From Planctomyces sp. SH-PL14 (GTDB taxonomy: Bacteria; Planctomycetota; Planctomycetia; Planctomycetales; Planctomycetaceae): 64,000 nucleotides of DNA. The stretch covers positions 4,420,001-4,484,000 of the forward strand of contig NZ_CP011270.1 in assembly GCF_001610835.1 (NCBI RefSeq), in the 5' to 3' direction. The notes below the pieces were generated by a model. The model worked only from the letters and a program-made list of their open reading frames with translations, made no database searches and was not told where the DNA came from. This document shows, piece by piece, positions 44,823 to 53,516 of the stretch. Numbering within the stretch: the stretch's first letter is position 1; every line of letters begins with the position of its first letter. Both the position numbers and the translations under genes were made by a program.

Positions 44823-45731
44823 ATGTCGGCCGGTGCGGAGTCGTCGTTTTCCGTGGGATATCGTGTGACCCTGGACCTGTTCCAGGGCCCTCTCGACCTG
44901 CTCCTGTACCTCGTGCGGCGGAACGAGCTCGATATCCGCCATCTTCCGATCGCGCCGATCACATCGCAATTCGAAGACTTCCTCTCGATCCTGAAGGCGA
45001 TCGACCTCGATCTCGTCGGCGATTTTCTGCTGATGGCCAGCACGCTGATGGAGATCAAGAGCCGGGACGTGCTGCCCAACCCGGACGAGACCCCTGACGT
45101 CGTCGACGCGGAAGGGCCGCTCGACAACGGGGATCCCAAGGCGGACCTGATCCGCAAGCTGCTCGAGTACAAGCGGTTCAAGGACGCGGCCAATGCCCTT
45201 GAGTCGCGGGCACAGGAGTGGCAGGAGCGGTATCCGCGGCTGGCGGACGAGCGGCCCCGTGTGGGCAAGGACCCGGCGGCGGACCGGATCAAGGAGGTCG
45301 AGCTGTGGGACCTTGTGAGTGCCCTCGGCCGGATCCTGAAGCGGAAGGATGTCGAGGACGAGCGGACGGTCCAGTACGACGAGACGCCGATCCATGTTTA
45401 CGTGGCCCAGATCGGCGGGGTCGTGCGGGAGCGGGGGGAGGTCAAGTTCTCGTCGCTCTTTGACGAGGAGACGATTCGGAGCCGGATTGTCGGGATGTTT
45501 CTGGCGGTGCTCGAGCTTTTGCGGCACCACGGCTTCCGGGCGCTGCAGGAGGGGGATTATGGCGAGATCACGATCTGGCCGCCTGATCCGAATCTGGAGG
45601 GTCACCATGCGGATGTCGTGGCCCGGGAGGAGGAAGTGCCCCCGGCTCCGGTAGCGGAAGTTCCGGAGTCGGATGAAGGTTCCCGACGCAAGAAGCGATT
45701 CCGGCGCGATGCTGTGGACGGCGCTTCATAG
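44823..45731 (+). CDS. scpA: segregation and condensation protein A
   Basis: A 302-residue kleisin. The N-terminal part VTLDLFQGPLDLLLYLVRRN and ELDIRHLPIAPITSQFEDFL is the conserved SMC-neck-binding domain of ScpA; LVGDFLLMASTLMEIKSRDVLP follows; the C-terminal winged helix (VKFSSLFDEETIRSRIVGMF, LAVLELLRHHGFRALQEGDY) closes the Smc ring at the ATPase head. A charged tail (SRRKKRFRRD) is extra. ATG at 44823 has GGAGG just upstream. scpB is not adjacent, whereas in many genomes it follows directly. Repeat copy 7 starts 25 bases after the stop. Confidence 0.95.
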   Translation: MSAGAESSFSVGYRVTLDLFQGPLDLLLYLVRRNELDIRHLPIAPITSQFEDFLSILKAIDLDLVGDFLLMASTLMEIKSRDVLPNPDETPDVVDAEGPLDNGDPKADLIRKLLEYKRFKDAANALESRAQEWQERYPRLADERPRVGKDPAADRIKEVELWDLVSALGRILKRKDVEDERTVQYDETPIHVYVAQIGGVVRERGEVKFSSLFDEETIRSRIVGMFLAVLELLRHHGFRALQEGDYGEITIWPPDPNLEGHHADVVAREEEVPPAPVAEVPESDEGSRRKKRFRRDAVDGAS

Positions 45732-45755
45732 CCCAACCCAATGTCACAGGCCCGA

Positions 45756-46184
45756 TCCGGGTCCAGGGGGGCACCCTGGTGGGGGATGCAAGGGGGCCGG
45801 TGGGGGAGGCGGAAGGGGTTCAGGCTGAAGGCGGAAGGTAGAGCGGCGCAGCTCAAGATCATTTGGTCCTGGTCGGGTCCAGGGGCACCCTGGTCAGGGA
45901 GTGCAGAGGGGAGAATCCCCTTTGCCCGCCGGAGGCCGTCTCGTCGAACACCATCGGAAACCTTGTGTGTCCAAACGCGGACGACGTGTGGGATGCCCCC
46001 TCACCAACCCGCGGGAACTCCAGGGCGAGCGTGGAGTCCTCAACGCCGGTTCCACAAAACGGACGTCCGTTGTGTCCCACGGTTCCTCATGGAAGGGCCT
46101 CCGGCGGCAAGGGGGTGAGACCCCCTTGACCCCAGGCTGCCGTGGCACGTTGGGTTTGAGCTATGGGAGCCGTGCCGGCAAGGA
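45756..46184 (-). repeat. dispersed structured repeat, copy 7 (composite)
   Basis: Inverse composite copy: an outer right end (TCCGGGTCCAGGGGGGCACC), the ~115-base extra block also seen in copy 5, an inner right end, and a complete left half ending GAGCCGTGCCGGCAAGG. 45778-46112 is almost identical to the reverse complement of 30575-30910. Left hairpin AAGGGGGT-CTC-ACCCCCTT. It lies between two convergent genes (stops at 45731 and 46207). Confidence 0.9.
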
Positions 46185-46206
46185 CGCGGTTCGGGCCGTC
46201 TTTGAC

Positions 46207-47271
46207 TCAGGAGTGTTGCTGGGGCTTGGTCGCCACAACATGAAACGTCGCCCCGCGACGACAGACCGCCGCCAACATCTCCAGCAACGTCGCCGGAGGC
46301 ATCCCCAACCCAAACGCCAGCGAGTACCACGCGCGCGTCCCGAGCGGAATCCCCTCCGGCGAGGCCGAGCCCCGCAGCAGCCAGGAGTAAAGACCGTTCC
46401 GCACCCGCGGGTTGAGCTTGTTCAAAACGCTCTGCACCCACCCATACGGGTTCTGCCGCAGCGAAAAATGATGCCAGCTCCGGACTTGGAACCCGCTGTC
46501 GGTCAGCAGCCGCGACATCGCCTGCGTCGAGAAGTGAAACAGATGCCGCGGCGCATCGAGATGAAACCACGCCGCCCCGCTCCAGCGGGCCTGCCAGCTC
46601 GAATAGTTCGGGACCGCGATGATCACGTTCCCCCCCGGCTTCAGGATCCGATAGACCTCGGCCAGCGTCTCCCGCGGATTCGACAGGTGCTCAAAGACGT
46701 GCCAGATGATGATCTGGTCGAACAGGTTGGCGTCGAACTTCACGTCCGCCAGGGTGTCGCCAAAACGGATCTCCGCCCGAGGATCGGCTCCGCGGGCCGC
46801 CTCGGGAGCCCGCTCGGTCCCAAAGACCCGGTACCCTCGATCCGCCAGATCACGGAGCAGGACCCCCCGCCCGCAGCCGACATCAAGGACCGCCGCCCCC
46901 CGCGGCAACCGCGACGTAATGAACCGCAACCGCCGCGCGCCGACGAGCCGGACCGCCCCCTCGATCAACCCGCGGAACTTCTCGCCGTTCGAGCCGTAAT
47001 ACTGCGGCGGATAGAAGGTCGCAATCTCCTCCGGGGACGGCATCGGGTCCATCCACGCGAGTCCGCAGTCGGGACACTCGATCAGGCGATTCGCCAACCC
47101 CTCGATCCGGAACCGCGGGGCGGCGCGCGTTCCGCCGCACACCGGACAGGTCCGCGTTCCCCCGTCGGTCTCCGAGATCGCAACGGGAGCGCCGGAGGAA
47201 ATCTCCTCGACACCCCGGTCGTACAGCGCGACAGGAGCGGAAGGAGAGGCGGGCGATGGGGACGATGGCAT
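46207..47271 (-). CDS. SAM-dependent methyltransferase with N-terminal zinc motif (type 11/12)
   Basis: A 354-residue protein. TCPVCGG and LIECPDCGLAWMDPMPS form a CxxC...CxxC zinc ribbon found at the front of sugar or polyketide C-methyltransferases. ATFYPPQYYG follows, then the class I core with VLDVGCGRGVLLRDLADRGY, a short FDQIIIWHVFEHLSNP, and LKPGGNVIIAVPN. Enzymes of this architecture commonly occur in polysaccharide loci, which agrees with the glycosyltransferases on the other strand. ATG at 47271 starts a proline/serine-rich 35-residue leader. It is divergent from the first ArnT-like gene. Confidence 0.88.
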   Translation of the reverse strand: MPSSPSPASPSAPVALYDRGVEEISSGAPVAISETDGGTRTCPVCGGTRAAPRFRIEGLANRLIECPDCGLAWMDPMPSPEEIATFYPPQYYGSNGEKFRGLIEGAVRLVGARRLRFITSRLPRGAAVLDVGCGRGVLLRDLADRGYRVFGTERAPEAARGADPRAEIRFGDTLADVKFDANLFDQIIIWHVFEHLSNPRETLAEVYRILKPGGNVIIAVPNYSSWQARWSGAAWFHLDAPRHLFHFSTQAMSRLLTDSGFQVRSWHHFSLRQNPYGWVQSVLNKLNPRVRNGLYSWLLRGSASPEGIPLGTRAWYSLAFGLGMPPATLLEMLAAVCRRGATFHVVATKPQQHS

Positions 47272-47475
47272 ATCGGAAGCAGAACGCCGTGAGGCGGGCG
47301 GGCCGGGAGTGAACGGAGTTGGAAGAAGGACGGGGACGGCGGGACGATCTCCGACCGGGGGCACGCGACGGCGGACCCGCGACACGAGGATGGAGGTTCC
47401 CTTGCGTCCGTCTTCCGCTTCAATCTATAGACTACTCGTCAAGATTCCGCCATCGCTCTCTGGCGCCAGCAGGCC

Positions 47476-49044
47476 ATGACCCTCGATCGCACGGGTGTCC
47501 GCTCGGACCCACCCTCGGACGGAAACCCCCTCCGAAGGATCGCATGGGGTCTGTTTGCCCTGGGGGTGCTGTTCCTCCTGTGGCGGTTCCCCACGATGTG
47601 GTGCCAGCCCGGCGGCCAGGACGAAGAGTGCTACGCGGTCCCCGGCCTGACGATCCTGACGAGCGGCCGGCCGCAGATGCCGCAGCTCCCGGTCCGCGAC
47701 ACGCGGTCGGTCTTCTACCGCTCGGATGACGCGGTCTATCTGGAACCCCCCTTCTTCTTCTACTTCCAGTCGCTGTTCTATGCCGTCCTCCCCGACACCT
47801 ACGGGACGGCCCGGCTCGCGTCCGCCACCGCGGGGGTCATGCTGATCGCCCTGACGGGAGTCCTCGCCCTGCGGGCCGGGCTCGGCCCCGCCGCGGCCCT
47901 GTGGGGGGCGGGGCTGTTCATGATGTCCCGCTGGCTCTTCTTCAACGCCACGATGGCCCGGCCCGACACCCTCTGCTCCGTCTTCGGCCTGCTGACGATC
48001 CTGGCGGTCCACGCGTGGGACCGGAGCCGCAAACGGCGATGGCTGCTGGCCGCGGGGGTCGCGATCGGACTCGGCGGACTGACGCACCCGTTCGCCCTCG
48101 CCTACGCGGTGCAGGCGGCCGGCTGGATCGCGCTCCGGTCGCGTGGGGCCGGACGGCTCGGAAACCCGGCGCTCGTCGCCGCGGTCTCGCTGGCGGTCGC
48201 GGGCCTGTGGATCCCGCTCATCGTCCAGTACCCCGAGACATTCCGGATCCAGTTCCGCAATCAGTTCGTCCACGACGCGGGGGGCTCGCTCCTCGGGCGG
48301 ATCGCGTTGCCGTGGGAGTCGCTGGCCTATCACGTCGAAAAGACCTGGCCCCACATCGGTCCCTGGCAGTTCCTCCTGCCGTTCGTCGGAACGGCCTGGG
48401 CGCTCCTCGCTCGCCACGACTCAGGGGAAGACCCGCGGTGGATCGGCTGGCTCGCATTGTCGGGAGCGTTCCTGATCGCCGTGCTGGTGGGAGCGCATCA
48501 CCCGGTCTTCGGGTACTTCAGCTATCCCGCGGCGCTCGCCTTCGTCGGCGTCGGGGGGGCGGTCGACCGGCTGAGCCGCGGTCTGGCGCGTGTCCCCGGA
48601 CTGGCACGTGTCCCCGGACTGGCGTTCCTGTTCGGTGCGGTGATGGTCCTCTCGATGCTCCCCGGCTCGGGGGCCCGGGCGACCCTCGCGCTGACGCGGC
48701 ATTTTCAGGACGTCAACCACAACGCCCCGCGTTTCAGCCAAGCCCTCCTCAAGGAGCTTCCGGCCGACGCGACATACGTCGTCGCCCCCGAGTTCGTCCT
48801 CGACTTCCTGGCGGCGGGCCGGCGGACCCTCATGGTCCAGGCCCTCCCCAAAGACCCGCGCGAGAACGCTCCGCTGTACGACTACCGGATCGCCAGCCGC
48901 TCGATCGCGTACGTCGAGCCGGAGCGGACCTGGAACGACGAACGGCTCTGGTCCCGAGGGGACGCCTCCGACCCGTTCGCCTGCTACGCTGAGGTCTTCG
49001 CCACCCGTCGGTCCGTCCCCAAGACACCCGATGCGACCGAGTGA
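47476..49044 (+). CDS. ArnT/PMT-like membrane glycosyltransferase (GT39 type), copy 1
   Basis: A 522-residue polytopic enzyme with eleven to thirteen helices. The first periplasmic loop has the acidic GGQDEECYAVPGL motif expected at the catalytic site of GT-C enzymes that use polyprenyl-phosphate sugars, and YRSDDAVYLEPPFFFYFQSL follows. LFMMSRWLFFNATMARPDTL and GLGGLTHPFALAYA are further family segments. It would transfer a sugar to lipid or protein at the outer face of the inner membrane. Residues near 375-386 (LARVPGLARVPGLA) come from a perfect tandem 18 bp duplication (48589-48624) that expands a loop. It is a tandem paralogue of the next gene, 65 bases downstream. Confidence 0.88.
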   Translation: MTLDRTGVRSDPPSDGNPLRRIAWGLFALGVLFLLWRFPTMWCQPGGQDEECYAVPGLTILTSGRPQMPQLPVRDTRSVFYRSDDAVYLEPPFFFYFQSLFYAVLPDTYGTARLASATAGVMLIALTGVLALRAGLGPAAALWGAGLFMMSRWLFFNATMARPDTLCSVFGLLTILAVHAWDRSRKRRWLLAAGVAIGLGGLTHPFALAYAVQAAGWIALRSRGAGRLGNPALVAAVSLAVAGLWIPLIVQYPETFRIQFRNQFVHDAGGSLLGRIALPWESLAYHVEKTWPHIGPWQFLLPFVGTAWALLARHDSGEDPRWIGWLALSGAFLIAVLVGAHHPVFGYFSYPAALAFVGVGGAVDRLSRGLARVPGLARVPGLAFLFGAVMVLSMLPGSGARATLALTRHFQDVNHNAPRFSQALLKELPADATYVVAPEFVLDFLAAGRRTLMVQALPKDPRENAPLYDYRIASRSIAYVEPERTWNDERLWSRGDASDPFACYAEVFATRRSVPKTPDATE

Positions 49045-49109
49045 TCGGCGTTGGCAACGTTCTTCTTCCCACGCCGCCGCATTTCCCGTTCTGAATACCG
49101 ACCCTGATC

Positions 49110-50678
49110 GTGGCATCGCTCTCTCGACCCGACGCCGCCGATGTCCCTTCCACGGCAGACAATTCTTCCCGCGCCGCGCGGACGACGCGGTGGGGGCTGA
49201 TCCTCATCGCCCTCCTGTTCCTCGCCTGGCGGGGACCGATGATGTACCGCTCCGCCGGCGGACAGGACGAGGAGTGCTACGCGGTCCCGGGCCTGACGAT
49301 CCTTGAGACCGGCCTGCCGAAACTCCCGCACCTTCCCTCGCGGAACCCGGAGTCCCCTTACTACCGATCGGATGAGGCGGTCTATCTCGAGCCCCCGCTC
49401 TCGTTCTACGTTCAGGCCCTCTTCTATGCGGTCCTGCCCGATCTCTACGGCACGGCCCGCCTCGTCTCCGCCTTTGCCGGGATCGCGATCCTGTTCGCGA
49501 TGGCCCGCTTTGCCCGACTCAGCGGCGGAACGCCGCGCGCCGCGCTCTGGGGAGCGGGGCTGTTCATGATGTCCCGCTGGTTCTACTTCAATACGATCGC
49601 GGCCCGGCCGGATGCCCTCTGCACGCTCTTCGGGTTCCTGGCGATTCTCTCAACCGAAGCCTGGACGCGGCACCGGACGTGGCGGTGGCTGGTCCTGGCG
49701 GGCCTGTGGATTGGCCTGGGAGGAATGACGCACCCGTTAGCGCTCGTCTACGCGATCCAGCTTGCGGTCTGGGTCTTCCTCGTCGAGCGGGGCTGGAAGC
49801 GGCTCCTTGGCCCGCTCGCGATGGCCGCAGTCGCTGTGGCGGTCGCGACGCTCTGGATTCCGCTGATCCTGCAGTTCCCGGAGACATTCCAGATCCAGTT
49901 CCGGAACCAGTTCCTTCACGACCGCGGCGGCTCGCTCCTGCTGCGAAGCCTGTGGCCCTGGGAGTCGATCGCCTTCCATATCGGCTTCCTCTGGCCGCAC
50001 ATCAACCCCTGGCAGTTCCTTCTGGCGATCGGCGGAGCGATCGCGTGCCTCGTGTTCGGCCGCCGCGAAGGACGTCCGCTCCTGTCGACGATCGGCTGGC
50101 TGTCGATCTCCGGCGCCTGGCTCCTATGTGGCCTTGTCGGAGCGCACCATCCGGTCTTCGGCTACTTCAGCTACCCGTCGGCCCTGGCGTTCATCGGCGT
50201 CGGCTGGACGGTCGATCGTCTCTCCCGCTGGCTGTCGGAGCGCGGCCGCGTGGGACGCGCCGCCGGTCTCGGATTCGCGATGCTGCTCGTGGTCGCCATG
50301 CTCCTCGGCTCCGGAATCCGGGTCACGTGGGCCTACTTCCGGAACTGGAACCGGATCGACTTCGATGCCCCGCGGTTCGTCGAGCAACTCCTCGCCCGCC
50401 TCCCGCGGGACGCGACGTACCTCGTCGACGAGGAGTTCGCCCTCGACTTCATCCGCGACGGCCGCCGGACCCTCGCCTTCCGGGCGATCGTGGAAGGGGC
50501 CGTCCCGCCGTCGACCCCCTACGACTACCGGATCGAGGGCCGCTCGACCGACCGGTATTTCGCCCATCTCCGCTGGGACGACAACCTCCTGTGGACCGAA
50601 GGGGACCCGCGCGACCCCTACGGCATTTACGTCAAGGTGCATCGACGGAAGACCGCTGAGACTTCGCCGTTGCGCTGA
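49110..50678 (+). CDS. ArnT/PMT-like membrane glycosyltransferase (GT39 type), copy 2
   Basis: Also 522 residues and clearly paralogous to the preceding gene along its whole length (GGQDEECYAVPGLTIL, LFMMSRWFYFNTIAARPDAL, GLGGMTHPLALVYAIQ, FRNQFLHDRGGSLLLR, GAHHPVFGYFSYPSALAF). The tandem expansion of the first copy is absent here. GTG at 49110 follows a pyrimidine-rich leader. The C-terminal soluble part (FALDFIRDGRRTLAFRAIV) differs most between the two, suggesting different acceptors or donors. Probably co-transcribed with its twin, with the NDP-sugar epimerase downstream possibly supplying an activated sugar. Confidence 0.88.
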   Translation: MASLSRPDAADVPSTADNSSRAARTTRWGLILIALLFLAWRGPMMYRSAGGQDEECYAVPGLTILETGLPKLPHLPSRNPESPYYRSDEAVYLEPPLSFYVQALFYAVLPDLYGTARLVSAFAGIAILFAMARFARLSGGTPRAALWGAGLFMMSRWFYFNTIAARPDALCTLFGFLAILSTEAWTRHRTWRWLVLAGLWIGLGGMTHPLALVYAIQLAVWVFLVERGWKRLLGPLAMAAVAVAVATLWIPLILQFPETFQIQFRNQFLHDRGGSLLLRSLWPWESIAFHIGFLWPHINPWQFLLAIGGAIACLVFGRREGRPLLSTIGWLSISGAWLLCGLVGAHHPVFGYFSYPSALAFIGVGWTVDRLSRWLSERGRVGRAAGLGFAMLLVVAMLLGSGIRVTWAYFRNWNRIDFDAPRFVEQLLARLPRDATYLVDEEFALDFIRDGRRTLAFRAIVEGAVPPSTPYDYRIEGRSTDRYFAHLRWDDNLLWTEGDPRDPYGIYVKVHRRKTAETSPLR

Positions 50679-50816
50679 AGCGGTACCACGCAGGGTTCGA
50701 TTTGGGGCAACCGAGGCCCGTTTCGGCGAAAGCTGCCGCTGGCCCAAATCGCAGCACCTGCGGATGGGGGATCGGCGTTGGCGCACTTTCCCGGATCGGC
50801 CTATGCTCGCCGAACG

Positions 50817-51854
50817 ATGTATGACGCGGCTGCCCTCAATATCGACTTCTGGCGCGATCGCCCGGTCTTTGTGACCGGGGGGACGGGGTTCCTGGGGGGC
50901 TGGCTCGTCAAACGGCTTGTCCAGGCGGGAGCCGAGGTCGTGTGCCTCGTCCGCAACTGGACTCCGCAGAGCGAATTCGTCAGCTCGCGGCTGATCGAAC
51001 AGGTCAACGTCGTCCGCGGCGATCTCAGCGACCAGGCTCTCATCGAAAAGACACTCGGCGAGTTCGAGATCCGGACCGTCATTCACCTTGGGGCCCAGTC
51101 GGTCTCCTCGGTCGCGCTCAAGAATCCCGGGGCCACGTTCGACACGAACGTCGGCGGCACGTGGAAGGTCCTCGAAGCGTGCCGTCGGACGCCGGCGGTG
51201 GGGCAGATCCTGATCGCTTCATCGGAGAAGGTTTACGGCGGCGGTCTCGATGAGCCCCGCACGGAAGATTCCCCGCTCTTGGCCCGCAGCCCGTTCGATG
51301 TCAGCAAGGCGTGCGGCGACCTGATCGCCCAGTCCTACGCGCAGAACTACGGGATGCCGATCGTCGTCACCCGCAACGGCAACCTGTTCGGCGGGGGCGA
51401 TCTGAACTGGCAGCGGATCGTTCCTTCCAGCATCCGTTCGATCCTTCGCAAGCAGCGGCCGGTGATCCGCTCGGACGGCTCGCGGATCCGCGACTTCCTG
51501 TACGTCGAGGACTGTGCCGCGGCGCATATGTTCCTGGCGGAGGAGCTGGCCCAGCGCGAGGAGCTGGCGGGCGAGGCGTTCAACCTCTCATCGCAGACGC
51601 GGCTCTCGGCGCGGGAGATCGTGCAGAAGATTATCGAGGCGACTGGTTCGCGGTTGCGTCCGGAGCTCTTGGGCGAAACGTTGCCGGAGCCGACGCAGAA
51701 CATTCTCTCGCTGAGCAAGACGCACAGTGTTCTCGGCTGGCGGGCGACGACGGATTTTGACGAGGCGCTGCGTCGGACGATCAGCTGGTACGAGAGTTTT
51801 CTCGCGCCGCCGTCGGTCCGCCGCGACATTCTTCCGCTGCCAAACGTCGCCTGA
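50817..51854 (+). CDS. NAD-dependent epimerase/dehydratase, catalytic Tyr replaced by Phe
   Basis: A 345-residue short-chain dehydrogenase-type enzyme resembling CDP-glucose 4,6-dehydratase/RmlB-like proteins. NAD motif VTGGTGFLGG (19-28), IHLGAQSVSSVALKNPGATF, and ASSEKVYGG with the catalytic serine (135-136). The YxxxK motif appears as F160-DVS-K164 (SPFDVSKACGDLI): lysine is kept but tyrosine, the usual general acid/base, is phenylalanine. DFLYVEDCAAAHM and the C-terminal YESFL end are normal. The enzyme may therefore be a reductase-like variant or inactive. ATG at 50817 (MYDAAALN) is preferred over an earlier ATG at 50778. Repeat copy 8 starts 13 bases after the stop. Confidence 0.85.
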   Translation: MYDAAALNIDFWRDRPVFVTGGTGFLGGWLVKRLVQAGAEVVCLVRNWTPQSEFVSSRLIEQVNVVRGDLSDQALIEKTLGEFEIRTVIHLGAQSVSSVALKNPGATFDTNVGGTWKVLEACRRTPAVGQILIASSEKVYGGGLDEPRTEDSPLLARSPFDVSKACGDLIAQSYAQNYGMPIVVTRNGNLFGGGDLNWQRIVPSSIRSILRKQRPVIRSDGSRIRDFLYVEDCAAAHMFLAEELAQREELAGEAFNLSSQTRLSAREIVQKIIEATGSRLRPELLGETLPEPTQNILSLSKTHSVLGWRATTDFDEALRRTISWYESFLAPPSVRRDILPLPNVA

Positions 51855-51867
51855 TCAAACAGCCCAC

Positions 51868-52175
51868 TTGCCGGCTCGGCTTCGCTGGCTCAAACCCAAT
51901 GTGCGACGGCAGCTGGGGTCAAGGGGGTCTCACCCCCTTGCCGCCGGAGGCACTTCCATGAGGAACCGTGGGACACAACGGGCGTCCGCTTTGTGGGACC
52001 GGCGCTGAGGACTCACCGCTCGCTTCGTAATCCCCGGGGTTGGTGAGGTGGCATCCGGCACGTTGTCCGCGCCTGGACACTCACTCCTTCAGACATCTCT
52101 CGACGGCTAGGCCTCCGGCGGGCAAAGGGGCGTTGCCCCTCTGCACTCCCCACCAGGGTCCCCCTGGACCCGGTT
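51868..52175 (+). repeat. dispersed structured repeat, copy 8
   Basis: Full-length forward copy that fills the gap between two convergent genes almost to the base: it starts 13 bases after the epimerase stop and its last bases abut the stop codon of the beta-RFAP synthase gene at 52176. Left hairpin AAGGGGGT-CTC-ACCCCCTT, right hairpin AGGGGC-GTT-GCCCCT. Confidence 0.9.
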
Positions 52176-53135
52176 TTAAGGGACGATCTGGACTTCCGCG
52201 CCTTCATTGAGCGGGGCGGCGATGCTCACCTCGTAATCGCTCCCGAGCTGCCTCCCGATCTCCACCGCCTCACGCTCGGCCACCACCTCACTCTCACAAC
52301 ACAGCGAAACCGTCGGCCCCCAACTCGTCTGCACCAGTCCCGTCTTCCCCGCCTGACGCCGCGCCTCGGAATACCCCCACGCCCGACCATCACTGAACGG
52401 AAACTCCTGCACCGGCGCAAAGTACGTCCCGACCAGCCTCCCGTACTCCGACAACCCCCCGGCAAACACCCGGCAGTCCCCCGCCCGGAGCGCCGGAAGC
52501 AACTCCGCCAGAACGATCCGCGCCAGACGATTCGACAGCGCCTCCGCCATCGGCGGCAACCGCGCAAACGCCGCCCGCTCGCTCTCCCCGCTCAAGCCCA
52601 CTGTCGTCCGCCGACACGCCAGCACGAACCGCCACTCCGCCGGAACCGCCGCCCGACAAGCCAGCGTCCCAATCGCCTCCTCCGGCGTCTTCCCGGCATC
52701 GACCAGAAAGCCCCCCTCGTCAAATCCGTGGAGCCCGATCGCCGACCGCTCGCCCCGATGCCCCAGCCGAGCCCGCCCCGCCGCCGAATCCGGCCGGGCG
52801 TCGAACAGCGTCGCCACCGCCTCCGCCACCGCCAGCGACAATTGCGTTCCTGAGCCAAGGCCCCGATGCGGCGGAATCGCCGCCAACACGTCGATCCGGA
52901 CCCCCGCTTTCTGTCCTAACTGCGACCGGACCCGATCCAGAATCTCCCGGACGCGGCCTGTGTCTCCTGCTTCGGCCTGAATCTCGTCGGCTTCGGCCCG
53001 CGTCGCCCGGACGCGGCACGCCGGCTCGGCCAGCATCACGCCGATCCCGCCAAAACGCCGCCCTTCGCCGCCGCCGCAGGCCAGCGGCCCAAAATGAAGA
53101 CGGGAACCGGTGGTCACTTCAACGGAGCGGGACAT
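52176..53135 (-). CDS. beta-ribofuranosylaminobenzene 5'-phosphate synthase-like protein
   Basis: A 319-residue GHMP-kinase-fold protein. SRLHFGPL near the start, FGGIGVMLAEPACRVR, and the phosphate loop PPHRGLGSGTQLSLAVAEA (residues 88-105) are those of beta-RFAP synthase, the first committed enzyme of tetrahydromethanopterin synthesis (4-aminobenzoate plus PRPP). Planctomycetes are among the bacteria with H4MPT-linked one-carbon enzymes, so the gene fits the lineage; no other genes of that pathway are in the window. ATG at 53135 begins the conserved part; a much longer frame upstream is a shadow of the opposite operon. It is divergent from the polysaccharide operon. Confidence 0.82.
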   Translation of the reverse strand: MSRSVEVTTGSRLHFGPLACGGGEGRRFGGIGVMLAEPACRVRATRAEADEIQAEAGDTGRVREILDRVRSQLGQKAGVRIDVLAAIPPHRGLGSGTQLSLAVAEAVATLFDARPDSAAGRARLGHRGERSAIGLHGFDEGGFLVDAGKTPEEAIGTLACRAAVPAEWRFVLACRRTTVGLSGESERAAFARLPPMAEALSNRLARIVLAELLPALRAGDCRVFAGGLSEYGRLVGTYFAPVQEFPFSDGRAWGYSEARRQAGKTGLVQTSWGPTVSLCCESEVVAEREAVEIGRQLGSDYEVSIAAPLNEGAEVQIVP

Positions 53136-53516
53136 TCCGGGGAGCTGACGCGGGGACAGGGGCAGGCGGGGAAGGGGACGCACGATCAGGTGGGACGAGC
53201 GGACAGAACCGCCACGAAGGACCGAACCCCCGCCCGGAGTCTGGATTCCGCCCGGGGTTCCGACAAGCGTCGGAAGTCGCCAGTCAAAAGAGTCCGGTTT
53301 CGCCGAGGGTTCCCGATCTGACGATTCTGCCGATCCGGGGAGATGGTTGCCCCCGGGCACGGTGCGATTTGGCAACAGGGCGAACCTTTCGCCGACCGGC
53401 CCCGACCGCTTTGACCCATATTTGCTCGACGCCGGAGCCGGCGTTGTCAGGCCGCGCTGAACGTGCGCGGCCGGTCCCCGCCCCCGCCCCCCTTGGCACA
53501 ATGGAGCGCGAGCAGG
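53136..53516. other. divergent intergenic region before the polysaccharide operon
   Basis: 381 bases that should hold the promoters of the beta-RFAP synthase gene and of the polysaccharide operon. TTTGACCCATATTTGC at 53409-53424 is the only AT-richer patch and may be part of the operon promoter. No gene or repeat copy is visible. Confidence 0.4.
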
